DNA of 60,669 nucleotides, taken from NCBI GenBank assembly GCA_018222915.1, contig JAAEZI010000004.1, positions 73,722-134,390 on the forward strand, given 5' to 3'. A program made the position numbers and the translations under genes. The notes below the pieces were generated by a model. That model ran no database searches. It had not been told where the DNA came from and saw only the letters and a program-made list of their open reading frames with translations. Positions 1 through 7,742 of the stretch are shown one piece after another. The first letter of the stretch is position 1, and each line of letters starts with the position of its first letter. The DNA is from Algicola sp. (GTDB taxonomy: Bacteria; Bacteroidota; Bacteroidia; Flavobacteriales; Flavobacteriaceae).

Positions 1-1326
1 GCTGGTGAGACTGTTACTTTAACAGCTACTGGTGGATCGACGTACTTGTGGAGTACGGGAGACACCACTCCGAGTATTTCGGTAGCACCTTCAGTAACGA
101 CTACTTACACAGTAACAGTCTTTAATACCAATCAAACTGCATCAGACCAAGCAAGTGTTACAGTAACGGTAAATGCCCTTCCTAATACAGATGCAGGTCA
201 AGATGTAACCATCACTGAAGGAGCATCAACCACATTAACTGCGACAGGAGCAGATAGCTATTTATGGAGTACAGGGGAGACCACTGCAAGTATTACGGTG
301 AGTCCAACAGGAACAACCACATACAGTGTTACTGGGTTCTCAAATGGCTGTGAGTCTACAGACACTATTTTGGTAACTGTTGAGCCGTTCGAATTTACGG
401 TAAGTGCAGGAGGAGATGTAGCTATTTGTCAAGGTTATGAGACAACTTTAACAGCGACCGAGGGTGATGCCTATTTATGGAGTACTGGCGAAACAACTCA
501 AAGTATCACTGTGTCACCTTCTAATACACAGTCATACACTGTGACTGTTTTTCTTGATGAATATCAAGCAGAGGCAGATGTGACCGTAGCAGTTAATCCA
601 AATCCAGATGTTGTCATTTTGAATGGAGATGAAGTCATGATTCTTGAAGGAGAATTTGTAACGCTTTCGGCTTCAGGTGCTAATTCATATGTATGGAACA
701 ATGGTGCGACACAGCCAAATATTGCCGTTAGTCCGATGGCAACCACCGTCTATGAAGTTACAGGTTTTATCAATAATTGTGAAGACACCAAATCGGTTGT
801 AGTTAATGTTGTTGAAGCCGTACAAGCAGATGCTGGAGAGGACATGACAATTTGTACCGATGAAACTATTACATTAACCGCCAATGGTGGCGAATCGTAT
901 TTATGGAGTACTGGAGAAACTACTCAGAGTATTGAAGTATCGCCAAACGAGGATACCGAATATTCTGTGTTGGTTTATAATGCATTAGATAGCGATGAAG
1001 ACACAGTGATGGTTTATGTAGAGAACTGTAGTATTGTTGAATTACCTGAAGAATCGCAAGCCTTTGAATTTATCGTTTATCAAGATCCGTTGAACGACTT
1101 AATTAAAGTAAAGATTAACGGATTAAATAATGTTAATGCAAGAGGAATCTCCATTTATGACTTGAATGGACGACAAATTTATACGGAGATGTTTAGTCCG
1201 TCCGAAGTGCAAACGCAATCACAAATGACTAGAACTATTAATGCTAGTGCTTATGCAAGAGGTGTTTATATGGTTCAACTCATCTATGATGACACTAAAA
1301 TCACCAAGAAAATACCTATCCGATGA
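1..1326 (+). CDS. T9SS-secreted surface protein with tandem Ig/PKD-like repeats, 3' part
   Basis: The frame is open from base 1, so the gene begins outside the window; the first in-frame start-like codon, TTG at 46, lies inside a repeat and is not the true start. About 441 residues are visible. Four to five repeats of roughly 80-100 residues each carry a YLWSTGETTxSIxVSP-type line, and one degenerate copy reads YVWNNGATQPNIAVSP. The last 85 or so residues (from about base 1060) end in ISIYDLNGRQIY, GVYMVQL and KKIPIR, the shape of a type A T9SS sorting domain. The repeats look like beta-sandwich spacers of a large cell-surface or secreted protein. The N-terminal effector part is unseen, so substrate and role are unknown. 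It ends at a strong shared terminator and converges with the next gene. Confidence 0.85.
   Translation, partial: AGETVTLTATGGSTYLWSTGDTTPSISVAPSVTTTYTVTVFNTNQTASDQASVTVTVNALPNTDAGQDVTITEGASTTLTATGADSYLWSTGETTASITVSPTGTTTYSVTGFSNGCESTDTILVTVEPFEFTVSAGGDVAICQGYETTLTATEGDAYLWSTGETTQSITVSPSNTQSYTVTVFLDEYQAEADVTVAVNPNPDVVILNGDEVMILEGEFVTLSASGANSYVWNNGATQPNIAVSPMATTVYEVTGFINNCEDTKSVVVNVVEAVQADAGEDMTICTDETITLTANGGESYLWSTGETTQSIEVSPNEDTEYSVLVYNALDSDEDTVMVYVENCSIVELPEESQAFEFIVYQDPLNDLIKVKINGLNNVNARGISIYDLNGRQIYTEMFSPSEVQTQSQMTRTINASAYARGVYMVQLIYDDTKITKKIPIR
259..930 (+). repeat. Coding repeats in the surface protein gene
   Basis: The string TATTTATGGAGTAC recurs at 259, 472 and 898, each time at the start of the YLWSTGETT line of a repeat, with more diverged copies at about 40 and 690. 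The copies agree at the DNA level as well as in protein, which suggests recent duplication or gene conversion between repeat units. Confidence 0.7.
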
Positions 1327-1351
1327 ATACCCAATAAAACAATTTGAGTTT

Positions 1352-1380
1352 AAAAACCATTGCAGATGCAATGGTTTTTT
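1352..1380. terminator. Bidirectional rho-independent terminator
   Basis: A 13-bp perfect inverted repeat (1352-1364 with 1367-1379) with an AA...TT rim gives U-tracts on both strands. It sits between the ends of two converging genes and overlaps the stop codon of the minus-strand gene. Confidence 0.85.
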
Positions 1381-1750
1381 ATTTGAAAATAAAGGATTGA
1401 ATAGTCGCTGTAGAATCACAATTTAAAACACGAAGCTCGACGGGTTTGTCATGAAGCTCGTTTTCGATGAGGTACATTTTGCAACCCTCAGATTTTGTAT
1501 CGCTTTCAGAAAAGTTGACATCTCCTGTTTTAATTAAGTTGGAAATGGCAAGCGTATCCAAATTGTATGAAGCCATGGAAGCCTGAGCAGCTTCTGAATA
1601 AAAATGTTTTTTAATAGAAATATTCTTAATCGTTCTGGCATTTGGTCCATAGGAGCAAGACGTTTTTTTTCCACCCAAGAAAAAAGCGAGTAAAACAAGG
1701 CCAATAGAGAATCCTCCTAAATAATAGCCAACGCGGTGTATCAATTTCAT
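1379..1750 (-). CDS. DUF4258-like membrane-anchored protein
   Basis: A 123-residue protein with one N-terminal membrane helix (about residues 9-27, LGGFSIGLVLLAFFLGG) followed by a short soluble domain. The KKTSCSYGPNARTIKNI stretch after the helix and a second Cys region (EGCKMYLIE) resemble small flavobacterial proteins carrying a DUF4258-type fold. That assignment is from memory of the family and is tentative. The gene lies just downstream of alanine dehydrogenase on the same strand (14 bases between them), so the two are probably cotranscribed. No enzymatic motif is visible. The domain is probably exposed on the periplasmic side or is a short cytoplasmic tail; its function is unknown. Confidence 0.7.
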   Translation of the reverse strand: MKLIHRVGYYLGGFSIGLVLLAFFLGGKKTSCSYGPNARTIKNISIKKHFYSEAAQASMASYNLDTLAISNLIKTGDVNFSESDTKSEGCKMYLIENELHDKPVELRVLNCDSTATIQSFIFK

Positions 1751-1764
1751 TTGTGTTGTTTTAG

Positions 1765-2964
1765 CTAGAAAATTAACAAATTGACATCGCTAAAGTCAAG
1801 ATCAAACCAATCGGCTACCGATTTATTTGTTAAAATTCCGTGGTAAAAGTACAACCCATTTTTCAATCCGCGATCAAATCGGATAGCATTTTCTATTCCG
1901 CCATCTTCAGCAATCTTTAAAAGGTAAGGTGTAAAAATATTACTTATGGAAACCGAAGCAGAACGCGAATACCTAGCAGGTATATTTGGCACACAATAGT
2001 GAACAACACCATTATATTCAAAAGTTGGTTTATCATGATTGGTGACTTCGCTCGTTTCAAAACAACCACCCATATCAATACTGACATCAATAACTACGGC
2101 ACCTGTTTTCATCGTATTCACCATAGCTTCAGTCACGACAATAGGTGATCTGTTTTTTCCACGTACAGCGCCAATGGCAACATCACATCGTTTTAAGGCT
2201 TTAATAAGGTTTTTTGGTTGAAGGGTTGATGTGTGTAAAGTGCGGCCTAAGTTAGATTGAACACATCTTAATTTGGTGATTGAATTATCAAAAATCTTAA
2301 CATTAGCACCCAATCCGAGAGCAGATCGCGCAGCAAATTCACCAACAGTTCCAGCACCAATGATGACCACTTCGGTAGGAGGAACACCACTAATATTTCC
2401 AAACATCAAACCATTGCCATTATTGACATTAGACAGTAATTCTGAAGCAATCAAAATAGATGCAGTTCCGGCGATTTCACTTAAAGATCGTACGGCAGGA
2501 TAAGCACCATCATCATCTTTAATAAATTCAAAAGCTAAGGCAGTTACACGTTTTGAAGCTAAGGCTTCGAAGTATTTTTTACTTTGAGTCTTGAGTTGTA
2601 ATGCTGAAATCAGCAAGGTTTGTGGGTTAATTTGTTTGATTTCATCCAATGAGGGTGGTTCAACTTTCAAAATAATAGGGCAGGAGAACACTTTTGATGT
2701 GTCTTTAGTAATCTCGGCACCTGCTTCACTATAGGTTTTGTCTTTGAAGTTAGCGCCTTCACCAGCACCTGATTCAATCATGACACGGTGTCCATTAGAG
2801 ACTAAGGCAGATACAGCGTCAGGTGTTAAACAGACTCGTTTTTCTTGAAAATGGGTTTCCTTGGGAATGCCAATAAATAAATCCCCTTTTTTTTTGAAGA
2901 TTTCAAGAGTTTCTTCTTGAGGTAATAATTGTGCTTTAGTAAAAGGCGATAGCGATTTGCTCAT
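1765..2964 (-). CDS. ald: Alanine dehydrogenase
   Basis: A 399-residue member of the alanine dehydrogenase / PNT N-terminal-domain family. It would catalyse NAD-dependent interconversion of L-alanine with pyruvate and ammonium in the cytoplasm. The N-terminal domain has the family line IGIPKETHFQEKRVCLTP (about residues 31-48), and a Rossmann fold begins at VVIIGAGTVGEFAARSA near residue 200. MGGCFETSE and HYCVPNIPARYSRSAS are typical C-terminal catalytic-domain signatures. The protein is longer than classical Ald at its N-terminus (about 29 extra residues), as is usual for flavobacterial homologues. A -7 box lies 48 bases upstream of the ATG at 2964. NAD(P) transhydrogenase alpha subunit is the alternative, but no membrane part or PntB neighbour is seen. 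Confidence 0.93.
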   Translation of the reverse strand: MSKSLSPFTKAQLLPQEETLEIFKKKGDLFIGIPKETHFQEKRVCLTPDAVSALVSNGHRVMIESGAGEGANFKDKTYSEAGAEITKDTSKVFSCPIILKVEPPSLDEIKQINPQTLLISALQLKTQSKKYFEALASKRVTALAFEFIKDDDGAYPAVRSLSEIAGTASILIASELLSNVNNGNGLMFGNISGVPPTEVVIIGAGTVGEFAARSALGLGANVKIFDNSITKLRCVQSNLGRTLHTSTLQPKNLIKALKRCDVAIGAVRGKNRSPIVVTEAMVNTMKTGAVVIDVSIDMGGCFETSEVTNHDKPTFEYNGVVHYCVPNIPARYSRSASVSISNIFTPYLLKIAEDGGIENAIRFDRGLKNGLYFYHGILTNKSVADWFDLDFSDVNLLIF

Positions 2965-3011
2965 GGATGTAAAATTGGAAACTCAAATTACAAATAAAAA
3001 TTCATTTTTTA

Positions 3012-3019
3012 CAAAATTA
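3012..3019 (-). promoter_or_regulatory. Candidate -7 box for ald
   Basis: On the minus strand this reads TAATTTTG, matching the Bacteroidota TAnnTTTG consensus, 48 bases before the ald start. No convincing -33 TTG is seen. Confidence 0.35.
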
Positions 3020-3061
3020 GTTTTTATAACTATATTAGAGATAATTTTCTATATTGTTCGT

Positions 3062-3640
3062 ATGTTAAAACAAATTACTTACAAAGATATTTTTATTGTC
3101 ATACTGATTCTGGTACTGACGTTTGGGTATTTTTTAGATGAACAGATTTTTTTTAAAAATAACACAGATGACGTTAATTATTACAGCGTGGAAGGATTAT
3201 TTTATTATTCTAAAATGAAATTTCTAATCATAGGGTTTACTGTAATCTGGTATTTTACCAATAACCACTGGTGGAGATCATCAATTTTAGTTGTTTTAAC
3301 TATTGAATTAATGAAATTAATAAGTGTTTTTAATACTCAAAAAACAAATTTGGATGAAATCGAATTTGCATTAAGTTTACCAATAACAATCCCAATTATA
3401 GCATTAATAGTTTTTGTCTCAAATAAAATAAATGACTATTATTTACTAAATAATTTGCGTTCTGTTTTAGATGATGAAATTGATACAATCTTTTTTGAAT
3501 TATTTAAAAACAAAAAAGAAGAAATTAACAAACTCGAAGAAAAAATAACTGCATTGAGGAAATCGAACAATACCAATGAAAAATCATTGAAATACTTAAA
3601 AGAACTAATTAAATTAAGAGATGAATTTTATGACATTTAG
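3062..3640 (+). CDS. Membrane protein of a three-member local family (copy 1)
   Basis: No known family recognised. The chosen start (ATG 3062) gives 192 residues; the frame opens further upstream at 2957, but that start would overlap the start of ald on the other strand. Three or four hydrophobic helices precede a charged C-terminal helical tail (about residues 140-190) rich in Lys and Glu. The middle of the protein has IWYFTNNHWWRSSILVV, which matches IWFVTSNNVWKYILII in the next gene and IWFFTCRHWWYHAILVP in the gene at 4785-5327, so the three are paralogues. Copies 1 and 2 also share the tail motif YLKELIKLRDE / YLIKLIKLRES. Its stop is followed three bases later by the next ATG. The base composition is very AT-rich. 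Function unknown. Confidence 0.75.
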   Translation: MLKQITYKDIFIVILILVLTFGYFLDEQIFFKNNTDDVNYYSVEGLFYYSKMKFLIIGFTVIWYFTNNHWWRSSILVVLTIELMKLISVFNTQKTNLDEIEFALSLPITIPIIALIVFVSNKINDYYLLNNLRSVLDDEIDTIFFELFKNKKEEINKLEEKITALRKSNNTNEKSLKYLKELIKLRDEFYDI

Positions 3641-3643
3641 TTT

Positions 3644-4267
3644 ATGAACTTTACAATATTTAGAAAAAACAATCATTATTTAAGAGATATTTTAATTATT
3701 ACAATTTTAATATCGCTACCATTTTGTTTCTTCCTTTATAATTTAATTCCAACAGAATCAAAATATTGGTCACAAGGTGTATTTCAGTTAGATAAAGAAA
3801 TAATAGAAAATTTAGATTTTTTTCTTTGGCTTTTTGCTGTTAAAGGTTTAACCTTATCAGTTCTATCAATTTGGTTTGTAACTTCAAATAATGTTTGGAA
3901 ATATATTCTGATAATTCCAATCATGACAGAAATATATAAGATATGCGTTGTTTATAATTCGCTCCATTTTGGTTATAATAATATAGATTATTTTATTGTA
4001 GAAAGTTTTGTATACTCTATACCGTATATAGTTCTACTATATGTATTAAAAATAAAAATAGGGTTTAATGATATTTCTATGAAGTACCAACTTCCAATAA
4101 ACGATGAAATTAATAATTATTTAGAGGGATTTTCTAACTATAAAATGAAAGGTATTAGGGAAGTCAAAAAAGAATTGGTTGATTTAAGAAATAAGGAAAA
4201 AAGTCTGGATAAAAAAACATATCTGATAAAGCTAATTAAATTGCGAGAAAGCCTGTCAATTAAATAA
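3644..4267 (+). CDS. Membrane protein of a three-member local family (copy 2)
   Basis: A 207-residue protein with about four membrane helices (near residues 14-33, 60-80, 85-105 and 125-145) and a basic, coiled-coil-like C-terminal tail ending in KLIKLRESLSIK. It is a diverged paralogue of the gene just upstream and of the minus-strand gene at 4785-5327; the clearest shared line is IWFVTSNNVWKYILII. It starts three bases after copy 1 ends, so the two form an operon. Its stop codon directly abuts the end of a convergent HTH gene. No catalytic motif or signal peptidase site is evident. A role in membrane sensing or immunity would be conjecture. Confidence 0.78.
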   Translation: MNFTIFRKNNHYLRDILIITILISLPFCFFLYNLIPTESKYWSQGVFQLDKEIIENLDFFLWLFAVKGLTLSVLSIWFVTSNNVWKYILIIPIMTEIYKICVVYNSLHFGYNNIDYFIVESFVYSIPYIVLLYVLKIKIGFNDISMKYQLPINDEINNYLEGFSNYKMKGIREVKKELVDLRNKEKSLDKKTYLIKLIKLRESLSIK

Positions 4268-4630
4268 TTATTTCTTTTTTTTTGCAGCTTCTATTTCGCT
4301 AAGTATTTCTTCCAATAAAGCTTTTTTATCTTCGGACCATTGAGCTTTTAACTTCTTATCTATATACATTTCAATTTCCTCTTCTGTTCTTGTTTTTTGC
4401 TCAACACCCTTTTCAACAAACATAGATCCTTTTCCAGTAATTAACCACACTAAATTTACTTGCGGGTATTCTTTTACAATACGTTCAATAACATCGCTTC
4501 CCACAGAGGCATTATTTTTTTGCATACGAAGAATGTATCCATTAGCGGTACCAATGGATATATCAAATTGCCTGGCACTCATATTTAAAGCGGAGACCAG
4601 CTGCATAATTCGATTTATGGTTTTACTCAT
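4268..4630 (-). CDS. Small HTH (XRE/CI-like) transcriptional regulator
   Basis: A 120-residue protein whose first 75 residues look like a lambda-repressor-type helix-turn-helix: INRIMQLVSALNMSARQFDISIG is helix 1 to 3, and SVGSDVIERIVKEYPQVN leads to the line LVWLITGKGSMF. The latter is typical of phage-type repressor DNA-binding domains in Bacteroidota. The last 45 residues are a charged helix (TEEEIEMYIDKKLKAQWSED and a Lys-rich end) that could mediate dimerisation. No peptidase or ligand domain is present. It lies between the membrane-protein pair at 3062-4267 and the third paralogue at 4785, facing the pair tail to tail. It may control its neighbours; this is inference from position only. 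Confidence 0.85.
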   Translation of the reverse strand: MSKTINRIMQLVSALNMSARQFDISIGTANGYILRMQKNNASVGSDVIERIVKEYPQVNLVWLITGKGSMFVEKGVEQKTRTEEEIEMYIDKKLKAQWSEDKKALLEEILSEIEAAKKKK

Positions 4631-4672
4631 TTTTAATAGGGAATTTCTAGAGTAATAAAATAGTCGTCTTCA

Positions 4673-4680
4673 CAAATGTA
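4673..4680 (-). promoter_or_regulatory. Candidate -7 box for the HTH gene
   Basis: The minus strand reads TACATTTG, matching TAnnTTTG, about 43 bases upstream of the ATG at 4630. No clear -33 element is visible. Confidence 0.4.
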
Positions 4681-4784
4681 ATAGATTTTTGGTTTTAAGA
4701 GAGGGTGTTATGAATATTTTCTATTGCTTTAAGTAGAATTTTTTATTGATAACAAACGAAAATTATGATACCGTTAAAAAAACA

Positions 4785-5327
4785 TCAAAAATATTGCTTT
4801 ATTTTTCCCCATATACCCTTGGGCTTCATCATAAATTCATCTTCTAACTCTTGCATTGTCTTGTCAGCATTATTCAATTTGTTAAACATACGTGCCCTAA
4901 TTAAATATATAGAAGGAATAACAATAGCCATTACAGGCAACATATATATGAAATTCATTTCATCAAAATATGATTGATCCTCATTGAACAATGAAAATAT
5001 CTGATACAAGTACATAACAATTGGCACTAAGATAGCATGGTACCACCAATGTCTACAAGTAAAGAACCAAATAAAAAGTAAGAATAAAGGTACAGCCTTA
5101 CCAGTTAGAATCCACATAACTAAATTTGCGTTACCCCAACCTTTACTGTCATATGTAAATAGGAAAGTGTTCCAGAATCTACTTTCTGGAACACTTTCAT
5201 GTACTGAGAATAAATAAGGCGTAATAGCTAATAATATTGCTACAATACTACCTTGAATAAAGCTTTTCCTATAGGTTGGTTGGCTTTTTGAATTTTTTCT
5301 TATCAATTTGCGTAGTTGTTTGATCAT
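4785..5327 (-). CDS. Membrane protein of a three-member local family (copy 3)
   Basis: A 180-residue protein with a basic N-terminus (RKLIRKNSKSQ), about four hydrophobic segments (near residues 26-42, 68-88, 94-112 and 125-145) and a short charged tail. The line IWFFTCRHWWYHAILVP and the following LYQIFSLFNED align with the two plus-strand proteins at 3062-4267, so it is a third paralogue, but it lacks their long coiled-coil tail. The ATG at 5327 lies inside a small secreted-peptide gene in another frame, giving a 59-base overlap. A later start is possible, but the basic N-terminus before the first helix argues for this one. Function unknown. Confidence 0.75.
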   Translation of the reverse strand: MIKQLRKLIRKNSKSQPTYRKSFIQGSIVAILLAITPYLFSVHESVPESRFWNTFLFTYDSKGWGNANLVMWILTGKAVPLFLLFIWFFTCRHWWYHAILVPIVMYLYQIFSLFNEDQSYFDEMNFIYMLPVMAIVIPSIYLIRARMFNKLNNADKTMQELEDEFMMKPKGIWGKIKQYF

Positions 5328-5412
5328 CTAAATTGATTAAATCAGTTGCCTGAGCTGTAAACAACATTCCACCGAAAATAGCGATTGCTAGTACGTACTT
5401 TTTAGTCTTCAT
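5269..5412 (-). CDS. Small secreted peptide, 47 residues
   Basis: Too short for ordinary gene calling. The reading frame starts ATG at 5412 and encodes MKTKKYVLAIAIFGG, then MLFTAQATD, then a polar tail ending KKKFKKPTNL and a TAG stop. The first 23 residues have the shape of a signal peptide (basic N-region, hydrophobic core, small residues before a TAQA-type cleavage site). The mature part would be about 24 residues, acidic then strongly basic. The end overlaps the start of the membrane protein gene at 4785-5327 by 59 bases in another frame, so the two are likely cotranscribed. A -7 box lies upstream. Small flavobacterial peptides of this look exist, but I cannot name a function. Confidence 0.6.
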   Translation of the reverse strand: MKTKKYVLAIAIFGGMLFTAQATDLINLDDQTTTQIDKKKFKKPTNL

Positions 5413-5441
5413 AATATAAGGGATTAAATTAATTAATTGTT

Positions 5442-5449
5442 CAAATATA
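5442..5449 (-). promoter_or_regulatory. Candidate -7 box for the small peptide gene
   Basis: The minus strand reads TATATTTG, a full match to TAnnTTTG, 30 bases before the ATG at 5412. A -33 TTG is not evident. Confidence 0.45.
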
Positions 5450-5571
5450 AGAAGTGCCTATATTCTAATTAGTTAAACGGACTGTTAAAAACGGACCTTT
5501 CAATCACCTTATTGTTACGGTTTTTCCGTAAATACCAGCAATAACGTGGTGTTAAGCTGCCAATTTATTTT

Positions 5572-6018
5572 CTAAATTTTGTACTGCTCCATAGCGTTTT
5601 TCTGGGTTAATGTTCTATTTTGGCTCAATTTGAGGGTTCTTGAGGTTTGATCTTTGTAAGAAATATTAATAATTACGGCATCTTCTGGCATGAGACTCAA
5701 AGCACGATCAGGCCATTCTATAAACACCCAATGATCATCTTGAAAATAATCTTCAAAACCGAAATTCAAGGCTTCCTCTTCATCTTCTATTCGATAAAGA
5801 TCAAAATGATATATGCTAGTGTCATCCGCTGAATATTCATTCACAATTGAAAAAGTGGGACTACTAACCACATCCGTGCTACCTAAGGCACGAACTAAGC
5901 TTTTGATGAGTGTCGTTTTGCCTACACCCATATCACCATTGAACAAAACCGTTTTAGATTCGCAATGCTCTAAAATCTGTTTTGCTACAGAACTTAGTTC
6001 TTCTATTTGAAAGGTCAT
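5572..6018 (-). CDS. tsaE: tRNA t6A synthesis ATPase TsaE
   Basis: The P-loop ATPase that works with TsaB and TsaD to form N6-threonylcarbamoyladenosine at position 37 of ANN-decoding tRNAs. With the start at 6018 (MTFQIEELS) the protein is 148 residues. Walker A is GDMGVGKTT at residues 28-36, followed by the switch line SSPTFSIVNEY, then IYHFDLYRIEDEEEALNFGFEDY and the Walker-B-like WVFIEWPDRA. An upstream ATG at 6027 or the open frame to 6081 would add residues without family support. The C-terminus is slightly longer than in E. coli. It lies between the island and porX on the same strand. The partner gene tsaD is at 29150-30172. Confidence 0.93.
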   Translation of the reverse strand: MTFQIEELSSVAKQILEHCESKTVLFNGDMGVGKTTLIKSLVRALGSTDVVSSPTFSIVNEYSADDTSIYHFDLYRIEDEEEALNFGFEDYFQDDHWVFIEWPDRALSLMPEDAVIINISYKDQTSRTLKLSQNRTLTQKNAMEQYKI

Positions 6019-6153
6019 TTCAATCATGGATGATTCGCATATTATCAGCAAAAACAATTTTTTGCCTATTTCAACAAGCAATGATACACAAAATTTATCA
6101 AAAAAACTAGAAAAAAGTGTATTTCATCGGATATTTATGCATTACATAGACTT

Positions 6154-7707
6154 TTACTTCGGATTCATGACAACAAATGGAATGATCATTTCTTCCAACG
6201 AAACGCCACCATGTTGATACGTATTTCTGTAATAACTCACGTAGTGATTGAAGTTATTTGGATACGCTAAAAAATAGTCTCCTTTTGCAAAAATGAATGA
6301 ACTACTCATCGTCAAGGCTGGAAGTTTCACTTCTTTTGGATCCTTAACAGCTAAGACTTCTCTATCTTCATAAGTGAGACTTCTACCTGTTTTGTATCTT
6401 AAATTCAGACTGGTGTCACGATCGCCAATGACCTTTGACGGATTTTTAACATTGATAGTCCCATGGTCTGTCGTTAAAATAAGCTTAAATCCGAGATTCT
6501 GCGCCTGTTGAATCATTTCCAGTAACGGTGAGTTTTTAAACCAACTTACGGTTAGGGACCGATAGGCTTTGTCATTAGAGGCAAGCTCTTTAACAACATC
6601 CATTTCAGTTTTTGAATGTGACAACATATCAACAAAATTATAAACAATCACAGAGAGGTCATTGTCTTTAAGCGTTTTAAAGTTTTCTACTAATTTTTTA
6701 CCAGCCTTTAAATTGGTGATTTTATGATATTCGGTTTTCAGGTTTTGCAATCCCAAGCGTTTCAATTGTGCATTTAAAAATTCTTCTTCATGTAAGTTTT
6801 TACCACCTTCATCGGTATCGTTCTTCCATAAATCTGGGTGTTTCTTTTCCATATCAAGAGGCATTAACCCAGAAAAAATCGCATTTCTTGCATATTGTGT
6901 GGCTGTTGGTAAAATGCTATAAAATGGTTCTTCTGAAGCCTTTTTGTAATAGTTATTTACTATGGGCTCAAAAGCTTTCCATTGATCATAACGTAAATTA
7001 TCAATGACCACTAGTAATGTGGGTTGATCGTCACTTAATTCTGGAACAACCTTGTCTTTGAATAGTTGATGCGATAGGGTTGGAGCATCAGCATCAGATT
7101 CAAACCAAGACGCATAGTTAGATTCAATGAATTTCCCAAACTGGACGTTGGCTTCTGTTTTTTGAGATTCTAAAATCTCAGTCATTCCTACATCTTCAAT
7201 ATCTTCTAACTGTAATTCCCAATAAATAAGTTTCTGGTACAGATCACTCCATTCTTCAAATGAATTCACCATAGATAAATCCATGGCTATTTTTCTAAAC
7301 TCTTGCTGATAGTTAGACGTGGTCTTTTCTGAAATTAACCGAGAATGGTCCAAATTCTTTTTTAAACTCAGTAAGATTTGATTAGGATTCACTGGCTTTA
7401 TTAAATAATCAGCAATCTTGTTCCCAATGGCTTCTTCCATAATATACTCTTCCTCACTCTTTGTAATCATAACTACAGGAAGATTGGCTCGTTTTTCCTT
7501 GATTTCATTTAAGGTTTCAAGACCTGTTAGTCCTGGCATATTCTCATCTAGAAAGACGATATCGAAATTAGCATCATCAATAATTTCTAGGGCTTCCGTG
7601 CCACTTTGACAAGTGGTGACGTTATATTGTTTCTGCTCTAAAAAGATGATATGAGGTTTAAGTAGATCGATTTCGTCGTCAACCCAAAGAATATTTATAG
7701 TGTTCAT
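6154..7707 (-). CDS. porX: T9SS response regulator PorX (receiver plus PglZ domain)
   Basis: A 517-residue two-domain regulator. Residues 1-120 are a CheY-like receiver with acidic pocket D10/D11, phosphoacceptor D54 in FLDENMPG, and the conserved Lys in YLIKPVNP. After a helical linker, the PglZ domain (alkaline-phosphatase-like fold) shows LLVVIDNLRYDQW, VYNFVDMLSHS and LILTTDHGTINVK, which carry the metal-binding Asp and His residues. PorX works with the sensor PorY and a sigma factor to control type IX secretion genes in Porphyromonas; the PglZ domain is reported to be a zinc phosphodiesterase acting on cyclic oligonucleotides. porY is not in the window. The divergent HD gene starts only 35 bases away. 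Confidence 0.95.
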   Translation of the reverse strand: MNTINILWVDDEIDLLKPHIIFLEQKQYNVTTCQSGTEALEIIDDANFDIVFLDENMPGLTGLETLNEIKEKRANLPVVMITKSEEEYIMEEAIGNKIADYLIKPVNPNQILLSLKKNLDHSRLISEKTTSNYQQEFRKIAMDLSMVNSFEEWSDLYQKLIYWELQLEDIEDVGMTEILESQKTEANVQFGKFIESNYASWFESDADAPTLSHQLFKDKVVPELSDDQPTLLVVIDNLRYDQWKAFEPIVNNYYKKASEEPFYSILPTATQYARNAIFSGLMPLDMEKKHPDLWKNDTDEGGKNLHEEEFLNAQLKRLGLQNLKTEYHKITNLKAGKKLVENFKTLKDNDLSVIVYNFVDMLSHSKTEMDVVKELASNDKAYRSLTVSWFKNSPLLEMIQQAQNLGFKLILTTDHGTINVKNPSKVIGDRDTSLNLRYKTGRSLTYEDREVLAVKDPKEVKLPALTMSSSFIFAKGDYFLAYPNNFNHYVSYYRNTYQHGGVSLEEMIIPFVVMNPK

Positions 7708-7708
7708 G

Positions 7709-7716
7709 TATATTTG
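7709..7716 (+). promoter_or_regulatory. Candidate -7 box for the HD gene
   Basis: TATATTTG matches TAnnTTTG and lies 26 bases before the TTG start at 7743. It overlaps the region just upstream of porX, so the two divergent genes share a very short promoter zone. Confidence 0.45.
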
Positions 7717-7742
7717 TTTAAAATTAATGTAAAAGCTATCGT

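Noticed and set aside
46..48. TTG at 46 as a gene start
   Set aside because: The same frame is open from base 1 and codes for a matching repeat, so the gene starts outside the window.
259..930. CRISPR-like array in the surface protein gene
   Set aside because: Spacing is over 200 bases and all repeats are in frame within one coding sequence.
2957..3061. Upstream start at 2957 for the first membrane protein
   Set aside because: It would overlap the start of ald on the other strand; ATG 3062 begins a protein matching its paralogues.
4268..4630. Prophage at the HTH gene
   Set aside because: The repressor-like head is alone; no integrase, structural or replication genes occur nearby.
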